In this document: positions 1 to 10,300 of the stretch, one piece after another
Layout of the letters: the number at the start of each line of letters is the position of its first letter
Position numbering within the stretch: the first letter of the stretch is position 1
DNA from: Heterostelium album PN500
Taxonomy: Eukaryota; Evosea; Eumycetozoa; Acytosteliales; Acytosteliaceae
NCBI RefSeq assembly: GCF_000004825.1
Contig: NW_008805066.1
Location: 682,001-746,000, forward strand
Direction: 5' to 3'
Length of the DNA stretch: 64,000 nt
The notes under the pieces: generated by a model
The model's database searches: none
The model's input: the letters and a program-made list of their open reading frames with translations, nothing else
What the model was told of the DNA's origin: nothing
Position numbers and translations under genes: made by a program

Positions 1-23
1 CTATACTGCATTACCTATTTCTC

Positions 24-370
24 ATGTTCTTGTCTTTACACCTCTCTCTTTTCTTCTCCCTCTCCTTGTTCACAACTCTCACACCTCTCATTACTCTCTA
101 CCAATCATATTACTTCAATCATTTCTTACAACCTATTCATACACACCCTCTCACGCTTATCCACTACATATTCTTACAAATATTACTTTCTTCTTCTACT
201 TATCTTTCTTCATACACTTCTCCTCTTCTGCCTTCTCACATTCTCTCTCTCGCTCATCCCTTCTTTCATTACTCTACCAAACATATTATTACTTCACGAT
301 TACCTACTACCCATTCATACACATTCCTTCTGTCTCTTCTTCTTATCTTTCTTCAAATACAGCAGCACCT
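24..370 (+). repeat. G-poor, pyrimidine-rich leader with degenerate tandem repeat
   Basis: The + strand is almost entirely C, T and A, with very few G, unlike any other stretch in the window. Two blocks at about 88-155 and 266-335 resemble each other: both run through an ATTACTCT...ACCAA...ATATT motif and end near ATTCATACACA. This implies a degenerate tandem repeat of about 178 bp. The open frame from 24 to 443 has the composition of translated CT-rich DNA and is not taken as a gene. The block lies directly 5' of the intron at 381-460, so it is either the promoter/5' leader or a low-complexity 5' coding exon of the next gene. Confidence 0.55.
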
Positions 371-460
371 CAGCAACAAGGTATGTACACATCTACAAAT
401 GGCATTAACACAATCAAACTATCTCTTAAGAACTGCTTACTAACCTATTCCACCTTGTAG

Positions 461-1398
461 AGGCAAAGATTGATCGAGCGTTATTTCTTTTGGAAAAGAT
501 GTCAAAATCATCAAAGGCTTCCTACTCCATGTCCAAGATATCAGGAGTCAAGTGGACAGAGATTTCAGACTCTGCAAGGTTGAAGCTCAGAGATTCCAAG
601 ATCACAGTGAAGGTGAAGAAAGGTGCAACCGCAGTCAACTATCAGTGGTTGAAAGGCGTTGGCGAAACACAACATATCGAGTTCGACGAAGAAGCTGCCG
701 TGGATAATGACGAAGAGGAAGAGCAATTGAGCGTCATGGAATGGCTAGAAAGACACATTCCAATCGACCAAAAACACTTTGCCTATCACAATGTGAGCAA
801 CGATGGATCTTTTTTGTTGGTTTCCAGCTATGCAGACTGCCTACCTTTCTCTCTCAAGGGAACAACAGCTATCATCATTGCGCCTCCACAACGCCATCGT
901 GCTCTTCTCAAATCTCAGATATATGTGTGCATCGAACTCAAAAAGCCAGAGAACCTCGTGGACAACAGCTTCTATCAAGGATGGGCTCAACTCATTGCAG
1001 CATCAATTCACACTACGTCTCATCCCGTCATTCATTTGCTTACCGATCTCAACGAAGCATGGTACTTCTCATGGTGGAGTCACCCACTAGAATTGTCGCA
1101 TGCTTCTCTCAACAATGCTCAAGCCAGATCATTCATTCAAGAGTATCTTGGTGAATTCAAATCTGGATGGCTCGGTGGTGATTACAGCAACAATACTGGA
1201 TTCAAAGTTTGTGACGTCCAACCGAAACTCTTCACCTTTTCCTCAGTCAATCCTTCTCCAAAGGATGACATTGCTTCATTTGAAGACTTGGATGATGATG
1301 ACCGTCGTGAAGCTTTTGGCCTTCGAGCGCTCCAGCTTCTCCACACTCGATACAGAATGGACCACGAGGATACCCATTCACAGAGTTATTTCAGTTAG
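461..1398 (+). CDS. Crinkler/RHS-type protein with nuclease-like (PD-(D/E)XK) core, 5' part uncertain
   Basis: The open frame reaches the stop at 1396-1398; the first in-frame ATG is at 499. A good intron (381-460: GTATGT donor, TACTAAC branch site, TTGTAG acceptor) precedes it, and the frame stays open across it, so the true start may lie upstream, perhaps beyond the window. The visible part is about 300 residues. A basic, Ser/Lys-rich start and an acidic patch (DNDEEEEQ) are followed by an alpha/beta core with IELKKPE, then a Q in QGWAQLIAA, then HPVIHLLTDLNEAW. E-x-K followed by a helix with Q is the layout of PD-(D/E)XK nuclease folds seen in Crinkler-RHS (CRN) effector-like proteins. This is inference from motif layout, and catalytic competence cannot be judged. 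Another CRN-type gene lies at the far right end. An LTR-element fossil begins about 100 bp downstream. Confidence 0.55.
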
Positions 1399-1499
1399 AT
1401 CTATAAATTGGAGAAGAATATATTGATACAACCAAAAATCATCATCACAAGATACCAGTCTTGTCAATCTTTCATTTATTATATATCTCATTAGCATGG

Positions 1500-2112
1500 T
1501 CTGCGTGAAAGAGATATCAGGAGATGGATAATCAGTCTAGTAGTAGCACAGTACAACAACAGTAAGATACACCAATTGATCATAGTAGGGTCTACAAAGG
1601 GGAATCTCCGAAACATTATGGATACTGACAGGGTTCTAAAAGACCAACAACACATCGATAGGTTGGACGATCTACAAGCAGTTCATGGAGACTTTAGAAA
1701 GGAACATAGAAATCTAATCTTCGAAAAGGATTTTCTAAAGTTTGATCCAAAGATGCCTGATGTCGATGTCTTTATCACCAACATAAAGACATACATCCAG
1801 ACATCACAATACCCGACAAGTCCTTTTTATATATACCTGTTGGCACGTAGAATCTTCCCAGCTGAGTACCACAAAGGGCTAAATCTGAACAACCGTGAGG
1901 GAATGACCTTGAAGGAACTATGTACTGCCATCCGTCACAAGTGCACAAGCAAACCTCTCATTGAATACAAGAAAGACTTTGAGAATCTCGTTCAAGGAAA
2001 CATGTCAGTAGTGGAGTATATGACAGCGTTCAACAACTTGGAGATCTATTGTTGCGAACTCAATACAGCAGGACTCCAAAGGAAGTTCTTAGAAGGTCTA
2101 CGAAAGGATAAA
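1500..2112 (+). mobile_element. Ty3/gypsy LTR-element fossil, gag part
   Basis: The encoded stretch resembles the retrotransposon gag capsid domain: FDPKMPDVDVFI, then SQYPTSPF, LARRIFP, MTLKELCTAIRHK, QGNMSVVEYMTAFNNLE and a final FLEGLRKD. This order (substrate helix, Q-G-x-S-V-x-E-Y, F-L-x-G-L) is typical of Ty3/gypsy gag proteins. The element is a fossil. It is cut off at about 2112, where unrelated repeat DNA begins, and most of the polymerase region is absent. A second piece of the same kind of element lies at 3400-3910. No LTRs were recognised. Age looks old. Confidence 0.65.
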
Positions 2113-2426
2113 TGTTTGGGTACTCATCAGAATACTTGTAATATTAGTTCTCTTCTTTCAGAGACCGTCCAAATACAAGGCAGATACCAATAGTGATATT
2201 GCCGATTCAATCGACCAATGGACACCATCTTTCAGTTATCCACCAAACCAAATGAAATCATTTAATCACACATTCGCGACGCTTGTGTTGAAAACCCGCA
2301 ACATCATCCAACCAGTTGCTGCTCTCTATTTGACTGCATTACAAGATGTGCGTAACATCGATTCTAAGAAGAAGCTTGACTTCCTTAATCATTATGTTGT
2401 TATAACTGATTAGTCTTAATAAAGAT
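2113..2426 (+). repeat. ~313-bp repeat, copy A (inverted copy at 61580-61890)
   Basis: Read by eye, this stretch is essentially identical to the reverse complement of 61580-61890. The match begins at TGTTTGGGTACTC and ends at TCTTAATAAAGAT; outside these points the two loci differ. One frame encodes about 80 residues including DIADSIDQWTPSFSYPPNQ, FNHTFATLVLKTRN and LTALQDVRNIDSKKKLDF, which look protein-like, but I recognise no family. The sharp edges and high identity suggest a recently mobile or recently duplicated unit that landed inside the LTR-element fossil. Confidence 0.8.
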
Positions 2427-2805
2427 AACTGATGGTTTCTTGATAAACATCTTATTATATTTAGTTGATGGTTGATGTTTTGTTGACATACATGTAATTA
2501 TTATGTAATTATTATTGTAGCTGGAACAATGATATTAGCTGAATGACCAGGGACTTCTTAGCATTGTTTATTGTATCGGTTGGATTAATTACTATGGTTC
2601 CATATTATGAAATATTATTGAATAACACCTTACATATATCTATTTAAATCATATTATACCTTTATCTATCTATCTATCATATACCTATAATTAAATTTCA
2701 GATAAACCCCCAAACGCAAAACATAGCGAAACTGATCTTCCGTCGTCGCCACCTTACTTTTTTTTTAATTTTTCATTTGTCAAAAGAGCCACTCAACTCA
2801 CCGAC
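2427..2805. other. A/T-rich stretch with no gene recognised
   Basis: Nothing codes convincingly here. The stretch includes short TCTA runs near 2660-2680 and one more balanced piece at about 2700-2755 just before the next open frame. Confidence 0.4.
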
Positions 2806-3332
2806 ATGTGTGAGTACTACTGCGATGGAAAGAAATTGGCCAACAAAAACAATAGATCGGATGAGGAAAAGGAATATTACAAATTCTACTTGTATCATGT
2901 CCACTTAAAGAACACCATTCGCGCCAGATTCAATAAAGAGGTCCGATCCAACGAAATTGTTATTGTCATCGATTTCAAACAAAATATTGATCCCAACCAA
3001 TCATCAGTCCAACTTGGTTCCCAGTTCTATACTATGGCCATGCGTGGATTCCTCGGTTTTATTGTCCATGTGAACAATCCAGTTACCAAAGAGAGAAAGA
3101 AGTTCGATATCATTTTTTTAATCTTTGGAATTAAATGTTAAAATCAATGTTATTTTGTAGGGTCTACCAATGTATTATTTGTCTTTGGCCACTTACGATC
3201 ATGAATAAGTGCTACTGTATCTTACAACCTGACGAACATATAGTGTGGATCTATTGGTCGTTTGCTCCACGTATAGTATTTGATCTATATTCACCAGAAG
3301 AGATTAAGGGAAAGAATATCAATAAATACTAA
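2806..3332 (+). pseudogene. Transposase-like fragment with DFKQNI motif, unassigned family
   Basis: The frame from ATG 2806 encodes about 100 plausible residues (DEEKEYYKFYLYHVHLK, then IVIVIDFKQNI, QLGSQFYTMAMRGFLGF) before composition degrades near 3110. After a TTTTGTAG acceptor-like site at about 3160, coding-like sequence resumes (GLPMYYLSLATYDH) and, further on in another frame, ends with IVFDLYSPEEIKGKN before a stop at 3332. The hydrophobic strand ending in D-F-K-Q-N with a following G-x-F-Y resembles the first Asp strand of some DDE-type transposases, but this is a weak, inferred match. The last module (about 3274-3332) recurs in diverged form at 62366-62428 beside the right-end CRN gene, which supports a repeat-family origin. 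Confidence 0.35.
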
Positions 3333-3399
3333 TTAATTAGAGTTGAGATAAATATGAGTAGTCAGACATTATTAATTGAATTATAAATTTATTGTTGGT

Positions 3400-3910
3400 G
3401 GAAGTGTTGGGTAGCGTGGACGGCGAGAGATGCCCAAGTCAATCAAGCCAAACAACATGATAAGGATCGTAAACCAGTCAAATTCAAAGTAGACGATTGG
3501 ATCCTTGTCAACAGATGCAGACTAGATACTCAAAGGACAGTCGACAACGACAAAAAGAAACTCCATCACAATGGTGTGGACCATTTCAAAATCACCTCAG
3601 CCGAGTCAGATATCAAGGTCACAATTAAGATCAACAATTCAAGGAAGTCGTCTAGAACAGTCCATGTAGCAGATATCAAGTTGCTATAGTTGGTGATCCT
3701 CAAGAGACCAACTTTGACGACATTCATTCAATTATATCTAAAAGGAATCGTGCCTACGGCACTGGCAACAGGTTGGAATACTTGGTAAAGGGCGACGGCC
3801 TCTCCGACAACCATAATGCTTCTCTGGTTTGGCTGCAGAACCGAGTCTTGACATTGATCCAACTAAAGTTCGATTGTTACTACACATTCCCTCTAGGAAG
3901 AAGATAAATC
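3400..3910 (+). mobile_element. Ty3/gypsy chromovirus fossil, integrase tail and chromodomain part
   Basis: The first half encodes an integrase C-terminal-like stretch (ARDAQVNQAKQHDKDRKPV, FKVDDWILVN, a Lys-rich turn, DHFKIT, HVADIKLL), the usual tail of Ty3/gypsy integrase. It is followed by a chromodomain-like stretch (IHSIISKRNRA, YLVKGDG, ASLVW, LIQLKF). A chromodomain behind integrase defines chromoviruses; Skipper of Dictyostelium belongs to this group (established knowledge). The fossil is broken and lacks reverse transcriptase, RNase H and the integrase core here. It sits in the same orientation as the gag piece and was probably separated from it by insertion and loss. Confidence 0.6.
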
Positions 3911-4035
3911 GACTAACTATATCATTACTTTTTTTTTTTGTTGAATGATGTTAACATCGCAGCTGTTGGTATAGAGTATCTCCACAAAGTAAATAGAATA
4001 TCAAAGCAATTTACAACAAATAGTTACAAGATTAA

Positions 4036-4315
4036 AATAAACAAGCCGGCTGGCCACAACAACAAGAGCAACAACAAGAACAACTACAAGAGCAACAAGA
4101 ACAACAAGAACAGCATCTATCAACCTCATTTCCACCACCAATAGTAAGAGATGTCAGAGAATCTAAAAGAAGAAAGATGTTTGATGATAGAATAGAAGAA
4201 CAAAGACAAATGATACAGCAACAATCATCAACATTAATGCAACAAAATGTAAATGCTTTACAAAGAGTGCTTGAAGAACAAAAAAACAACAACAACAACT
4301 ATCAGAAGCAAAAAT
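4036..4315 (+). pseudogene. Q-rich coiled-coil gene fragment
   Basis: The frame from 4036 to the stop at about 4315 encodes a Gln/Glu-rich run, then FPPPIVRDVRESKRRKMFDD, then a helix rich in Q, E and R (RIEEQRQMIQQ), ending in poly-N. It reads like the C-terminus of a dictyostelid Q-rich regulator, but there is no ATG at its start, a stop lies just upstream, and no convincing acceptor site gives it a 5' exon. It is most likely an orphaned 3' piece beside the LTR-element fossil. No family is recognised. Confidence 0.3.
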
Positions 4316-4663
4316 AACAAAAGATCTAACATATCAACTAATTAAAGTACTTAATAACTCTTAATAAAGAATGATTACATTGTATAACTAACACTTTAAC
4401 TACGTAGTGTACAAATGTTAACAAATACATCAACTACAGTATTGTTATCATATTTGTACAAATAAAGATATGATAAAAAGAAGGTGTTCAGTAAAAAAAA
4501 TAATTTAAATGAATTTGAGAAAATATTCAGATTTAATTTTTTAAATTATAAAGATAAAACACTTATTATGTCTTGTTATTATTTCATTTTAATCTTGTTA
4601 TACCTTTTATTTATTCATTTAGTTTAGGAAAGAGAATTATTTAGTATTAATAAAGTATTAAGC
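4316..4663. other. A/T-rich promoter region of the MJ1316-domain gene
   Basis: About 350 bp of A/T-rich DNA precedes the ATG at 4664. No repeats or coding signal are seen. Confidence 0.4.
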
Positions 4664-5209
4664 ATGTCAAACCTTGAATCTAATATGAATCATCTGTATA
4701 GAGAACAAATGGAGCAAGAAGAGCAGGCGAAAGCGAATGCACAGATAATGTCATCTTCACCTTCATCAAACTATGATATAGATGAAGAATGTCCAAAAAA
4801 AGAGAAAAAAGTAAAGGTTAAACCTCCCAAGTCAGAGGATGAGAATGTTTTGGATGAAAAGAAATCAAGGTTACCTTCGTCAGAAGAGATATACAATAGA
4901 ATAAAAGTAAGATATACTACGATTTATTGTAAATCACAATTAATTTACTTAATTTGGTTAATCACAATAACAGTATTACTAATCATTAATTTGTTATAGT
5001 GGGAAGCTTCAATGAATACAGATGTCGATGATTTCACTATTTTATATGAAGACAGATTTATTGGTTTGATGGAAGTGGCGTTCTCTAAATTTGAATTGGG
5101 TGCTATTCCTCTGCACCGTGTCAAATCATATAAATATAAAAACAATCTAATTTGGGATAGACCTTCAAGGTTCATGAATTTTCCAGCAGAGTTTGATAAT
5201 GATAATTAA
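4664..5209 (+). CDS. Small MJ1316 (DUF504) domain protein
   Basis: Two exons, 4664-4906 and 5000-5209 (93-bp intron, GTAAGA...TTATAG), give 150 residues. The N-terminal ~70 residues are charged and low-complexity. The C-terminal ~80 residues match the MJ1316 RNA cyclic-group end-recognition domain (DUF504): IYNRIKWE, DDFTILYEDRF, a hydrophobic helix, IPLHRVKSYKY and a closing IWDRPSR. In animals this domain sits at the end of LENG9 next to a 2H-phosphoesterase domain; archaea have it alone (established knowledge). Here it is also alone, which suggests an RNA-end binding role, but no partner domain is visible in the neighbourhood. The start is the only ATG that fits both frame and length. The ion-pair motif Y-E-D-R-F is intact. 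Confidence 0.8.
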
Positions 5210-6420
5210 CACTCTTTCTCTTTTAAAAAAAAATGTTAATCAAATCAAATCATATCATATCATATCTGTCAGTCAACCAACAGAGAATATTTATTTTTAT
5301 TATTATTGTTAATCAAAGTAATTATAAGATAGCAAGAAGTTACTCTAACTCTATCTATCATCACCACTACATTACTGACTGTTTAATATAAAAGTAATAA
5401 TAATAATAAATTAAAATTAAAATCACAATTTGTTTAGATTATTATAGACTCTTTATCATCACAATCATCATCGTCATTATTGTCATTGTCATTATGATAT
5501 TTATTTTATTAAAATTGTTTTTGTTTTATTTTATTTTTCACACTAAGCGTGAGTGTGTTAATTGGATAAACTAATGTGTGTTTTATATAAATATGGTAAT
5601 AATAATTATGTGTTTTTTATTAACCACTCGTTTAAATATTTCCAGTTTAGTTGTATTCAATTTATTTATTTAAATAAATTACAGATAGAAGAGGTTGAAT
5701 AGTAGTCTTTTTAATAGATTTCATACCCCACTAAATAGAATAAACCAACTCAAAACAAACACACACAGGAATATATTCTTTTAAAATAAATAATATATAG
5801 AATAATTTTTTAATATTTTTCTTTACATATGGATTAATTTTAAGTTGTTTGTTTTTTTTGTTTGTTTTTTTTAAAAAGGAATCTTTGTCTGTCTATCTAT
5901 GTATCTATCTATCATTTAATATCAACCAACACCACATCTACATAATTAAAAAACATTGTTATACTTATATTTTAAAAATATAACAACACAATAATAATAA
6001 TAATAATAAAATAATAAATATCATATATTTAATTATTTCATTTTTCAAACCACCCATTCCTACTTACCAGGTAGCAATACACCTCTTCAAATTTTAATTT
6101 TTTGTTTATATATCTGACTTGTCTGTTAAATTAATATCTATTCCAAATCATTAATTTTCATTATTGACTGCCTTTTGGTTATAATGATTTAAATAGTGGA
6201 GAATAATAAGGATCACAATCAGAAATATAACTCTCATCAACACAACAATGTAAATCATTGTGGTTTACTCTACAGATATCATTTTTCATTTTGATTTCCT
6301 TTACATTATTTATTATTTTATTTATTTATTCTTAAATTCTTTTTATACAAATCAATAGTAATTAAATATCATTGGTTTTTTTACAATTGTTTTTCTTGTA
6401 TTTGTAAATTTGTCCGAAGA
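5210..6420. other. 1.2-kb A/T-rich intergenic region
   Basis: No coding signal is seen. The region holds CAT/CATT-type simple repeats near 5460-5500, TCTA runs near 5890-5915, and TAA/AAT runs near 5990-6010. It presumably contains the 3' end of the MJ1316 gene and the promoter of the 2-TM gene. Confidence 0.5.
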
Positions 6421-7332
6421 ATGGAAACTAATGAAAATAAAGATTCCTCGGTTGCCATTCAGAGTATTAGCAGAGGATCAACTCCAATACACTCACCAAT
6501 AGTCTTATCAAAAAAATATATTAGTACACCACCTATTTCACCTAGAATCTTGCTGAATAAATCACCATTATCAAATGGAAAGAAATTAAGTCAGCAAAGT
6601 TTAAATTTAGAAAACTCACCATCTGCCATATTGGTCGGTCAGATTTCATCATCGAACAACAGCAATACAATCAATAGTCCAAATCCATTCGAAAATAACA
6701 AACCAATACACTACCAACCAAGTCTGATATCTATACCGCTGGACGATTTCGATAACTCTGACTATAGGATCCCAACTCAACGTCAAATCGCACAAAACAG
6801 CTTTATCAACCTGAATGATTCAACCAACTCTTTTCACATTAACATCTCCTCTATACAACAACTTCCACCATCACCAGCAAACTCTGAAATAATAAACACC
6901 AACAACAATGATGAAAATACAACAACAGAAAACCAAGAGACAACAACTACAACAGACAATCAAAATGAAGCCAATCTACAACAACAACTAGTGAGGGTTT
7001 CCTTGTTTTCCAACTTTACCAAATTGAACACTGTATGGGCATTTTTTGGAATCAGTTTAATTTTAACAACAGTGATTATGTTTATTGTTGGATTTATGAA
7101 AGAAAATGAAACCATTATTTTTTCTGGAATCATTACAAGTCCAATTGGTTTCCTTATTATAAATCACGCTATACATTTGGCATACCGTAGATCAAGAAGA
7201 CAATTTGAAATGTTGACTGCTGAACCACCTCCTCCTCCAGATCCATCTACAATTCCATCAAAATTAGAGGAAATTTCAATAGATATTCAATCATCACCAT
7301 CGATCGGTGATGTTCTTCAGAAATACGAATAA
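6421..7332 (+). CDS. Two-transmembrane protein with disordered N-terminus, unknown function
   Basis: Single exon, 303 residues. Residues 1 to about 185 are Ser/Pro/Asn/Thr-rich with repeated S-P and T-P steps (possible phosphosites), ending in a Thr/Gln run. Two hydrophobic segments follow at about 204-226 (WAFFGISLILTTVIMFIVGF) and 231-252 (IIFSGIITSPIGFLIINH), separated by a short K-E-N-E loop. A basic RRSRRQ stretch, a PPPPPDP motif and an acidic tail come next. The hairpin with both termini probably cytosolic is a common topology for small dictyostelid membrane proteins. I recognise no family. The gene ends about 60 bp before the convergent 3' end of the ComC-like gene. Confidence 0.75.
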   Translation: METNENKDSSVAIQSISRGSTPIHSPIVLSKKYISTPPISPRILLNKSPLSNGKKLSQQSLNLENSPSAILVGQISSSNNSNTINSPNPFENNKPIHYQPSLISIPLDDFDNSDYRIPTQRQIAQNSFINLNDSTNSFHINISSIQQLPPSPANSEIINTNNNDENTTTENQETTTTTDNQNEANLQQQLVRVSLFSNFTKLNTVWAFFGISLILTTVIMFIVGFMKENETIIFSGIITSPIGFLIINHAIHLAYRRSRRQFEMLTAEPPPPPDPSTIPSKLEEISIDIQSSPSIGDVLQKYE

Positions 7333-7393
7333 ATAACATATATTAAGAAACAATATTGTTTTTAAATTTTATTATACATAATTTGAATTATTA

Positions 7394-10300
7394 TTAACTC
7401 TTAATTTTATCCAATTTTGACATCATTATAAGTTTGATTGTATGTTTCTTTTTTCGTAAATAAAATATTCCTATCATAGACAATCCAATAAAGATTACTC
7501 CACAAACACATGATACTAGAATGATCCACCATAATTTTGATTTACTATCGCAACCTTCAACATTAGGATTGAGCAACAATGAAAAGTTTGGATCGATTTC
7601 ACATGTTTGACATTGTGGCATCTCTACTGCTATAAAAACATTTCCATTCTCTGTTTGATTAATAACTATATTTCTTGAGAATGCTACTCTTCCATCTGAT
7701 ATAGATCTATCCAAAAATTTACCATAAAAAGTTATTCCATCTTTTATAACTTTTAAGTACTCGACTGATTGATCCAATTGATTAGATCCAACTGGACTGA
7801 ATTCTCCATTACAATCTCTATCGAAATCGCCAAGAGTTGTAGTAAACACAAATCTAATCGTATTTAAATTTGATTGGTATTGCCATCCTGAGAGATATGA
7901 CGATAATTTTAAAGAATTGGGTAAAATAGTGGTATTGATTCCAGCAAACTCTGCTATCCATTGCTCAGCTGAATATTGAATAGTTGTTTTAACTTGAATG
8001 GTGGTATTTGTACTATTCAAGAAATAGCTTAATGTTGTAATTTTGTTTTCTAAAGTTTGATTATATCTCCAATTTTCTGTTAAAACTTCAGCAACAACAT
8101 TTGATAGTTGATCAACCTCCTGTATTGCCACCATAGAGAATTCGAATTGATGATCTTTGGCATTGATTCCTAGAACAGGTGAAGTTGTGTTTATGTTTAT
8201 AGTTCCATTAAATGTTTCACCTTGAAAAATCAATTAGTTAAATAATATAGCTCAATTTTTATATTACATACTAAACTCACAAAATTGACCTAAAAATCCC
8301 AAATTACATTGACAACTACCATTAGTACAATTTCCATTACTATTGCAATTGTTTTTATATCCACAGTTTATTCTTTCTTCTTCATCTTTATCTTTTATTT
8401 TATATTTTAAAATAAATTAATATTCAATGTTTAAAATTAATATTAATAATACTTACAAATTTTTAATAAAGTATTTGAACTAAATGTGTATCCATCAACA
8501 CTTATTAATAATGAAGCTACACCTTCTGAACTCTGCCCAATATTGCATTCCAAAACTGTAGAGGATTTGTTAATAATGATACAATTCTGATTATTAATTT
8601 TAATCAATGGATTTGTTTGACCAAAAGTACCAAAGTTTCCATAAAAAACAACCTTCCCACCACTAGTTGGGATTGGTAGAACTGATGAAACTATAGGATA
8701 ATCTAAAAATAATAACAAATTTTAATAAAAGAAATTTTGCAAAATTTTAAAACAATATACCTTTTTTATAAAAAGTGTTTATACTTTCTATTAAATAAGA
8801 TGAGTTTGCTCCAACTAAGTAGTTGGATTCATCGTTAAAAGAGCCCATCATAAAGCAATTTATATATGTTGACATATTTTGTACTTTACAAATATTATTT
8901 CCATTTACTAAAACTTCATAGGAATAAGTAGGATCGAAAATACCATAAACAGTTATATTTAATTTGTAAGGTAATTGTACAATTGATACCTGTTTAACTT
9001 CAGTAACTAAATAGTAGTTGATTAGAGTGAATAAATTAAAATTTTTCCAATAATTAATATTTACCATCTGTAACCCAAGATAGATTCATAAAGACACGAA
9101 ACAATTTAGAGAATTGGACGTTTTGTAAATTTCCAGTTTTGTTTTGACTGTTGTACTTGAACTTTGTATTATATAAAACAAAATTTAAGTTTGGATCTAT
9201 ATCGTTAGGGTAGCCATAACCCAAATTCCTATATTTAAAATTAATAAAAATGAATAAATTAAAATCTTAAAAATAATACATACTTTCCATTGTATATTAA
9301 ATTATCGTGTATACTCTTCCTAACTATGAAGGGATTATAAACTGTAGAGTCTAAAAATGTTTAATTTTGATTAGAAATAAAATTTAATTATATCCTTTCC
9401 CTTTAATTAAAAACTTACTACAAATAAAGTCATTTGGTTTCGGTGGAATGGAATTTGGCATTCCCAATATGGTGAAATTCCAAAAACAATAAATACAATC
9501 TGGAACACTAGTTACACTGGTTCCTGTTAGGTATAGATAATAAGAATTACATGCCGCCTCAGGTACAACTCCTGTAATACCTTTCTCACCTACAAAGAAA
9601 TAAGAAGGATAGGTTGGATAATTGGGTAAACTACCATCTAGCTGGTTATCTATGATTTTACTATTTAACATATTAAAAAAATAAAAGCTATTTGATTGAA
9701 AATAACATACTAATAAAAATAATTTGGAGAGAACCAGGAGTAAGGAGGAAATTTACTTAGTTTCGAGGAATTGATCTCCCTATATTGATTTAATTAGATA
9801 CAACAATGTTTTAAAAAATACCAAAAAAAGATGACATACAAGTTTCTTATATTGGAGGCATTTGTTATTTCTGTTTGTACATTTAATAACCGTCTAGACA
9901 ATTTTGTGATGGAATAAAATTATTGAAATTAAAATATTGAAAATCAATAAGTACTTCAAATTAATATTTACATCGTGCTTAGACTTGGAAATATAGATAG
10001 ATCTGTTGGAGTAAAATTTGTAAAGTTTAAAGTGCTTTAAAAAAATAAATTAATATTATATTGTTTTTTCTTATCACTTAACCTACATAGACAATAAACC
10101 GGTTGTATTTAAATTTACACTAAAATTACCGTGAAACCACCTATATTGGAGTCATATTAATAAAAATTAAAAAAAAATACTTATTTTTTTATAATTTACA
10201 ATATTGCTAATTTCTCAGAATTTAGATTTAGCTGAACTTGATTTTGTGATTTCGATGATGTAATACTTAAAGTTTGTAATTTTGGAAATTGAGATTGGTT

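Noticed and set aside
24-443. Open frame of 139 residues rich in L, S, T, H
   Set aside because: Its composition simply reflects CT-rich DNA, and the only convincing intron at 381-460 fits another frame.
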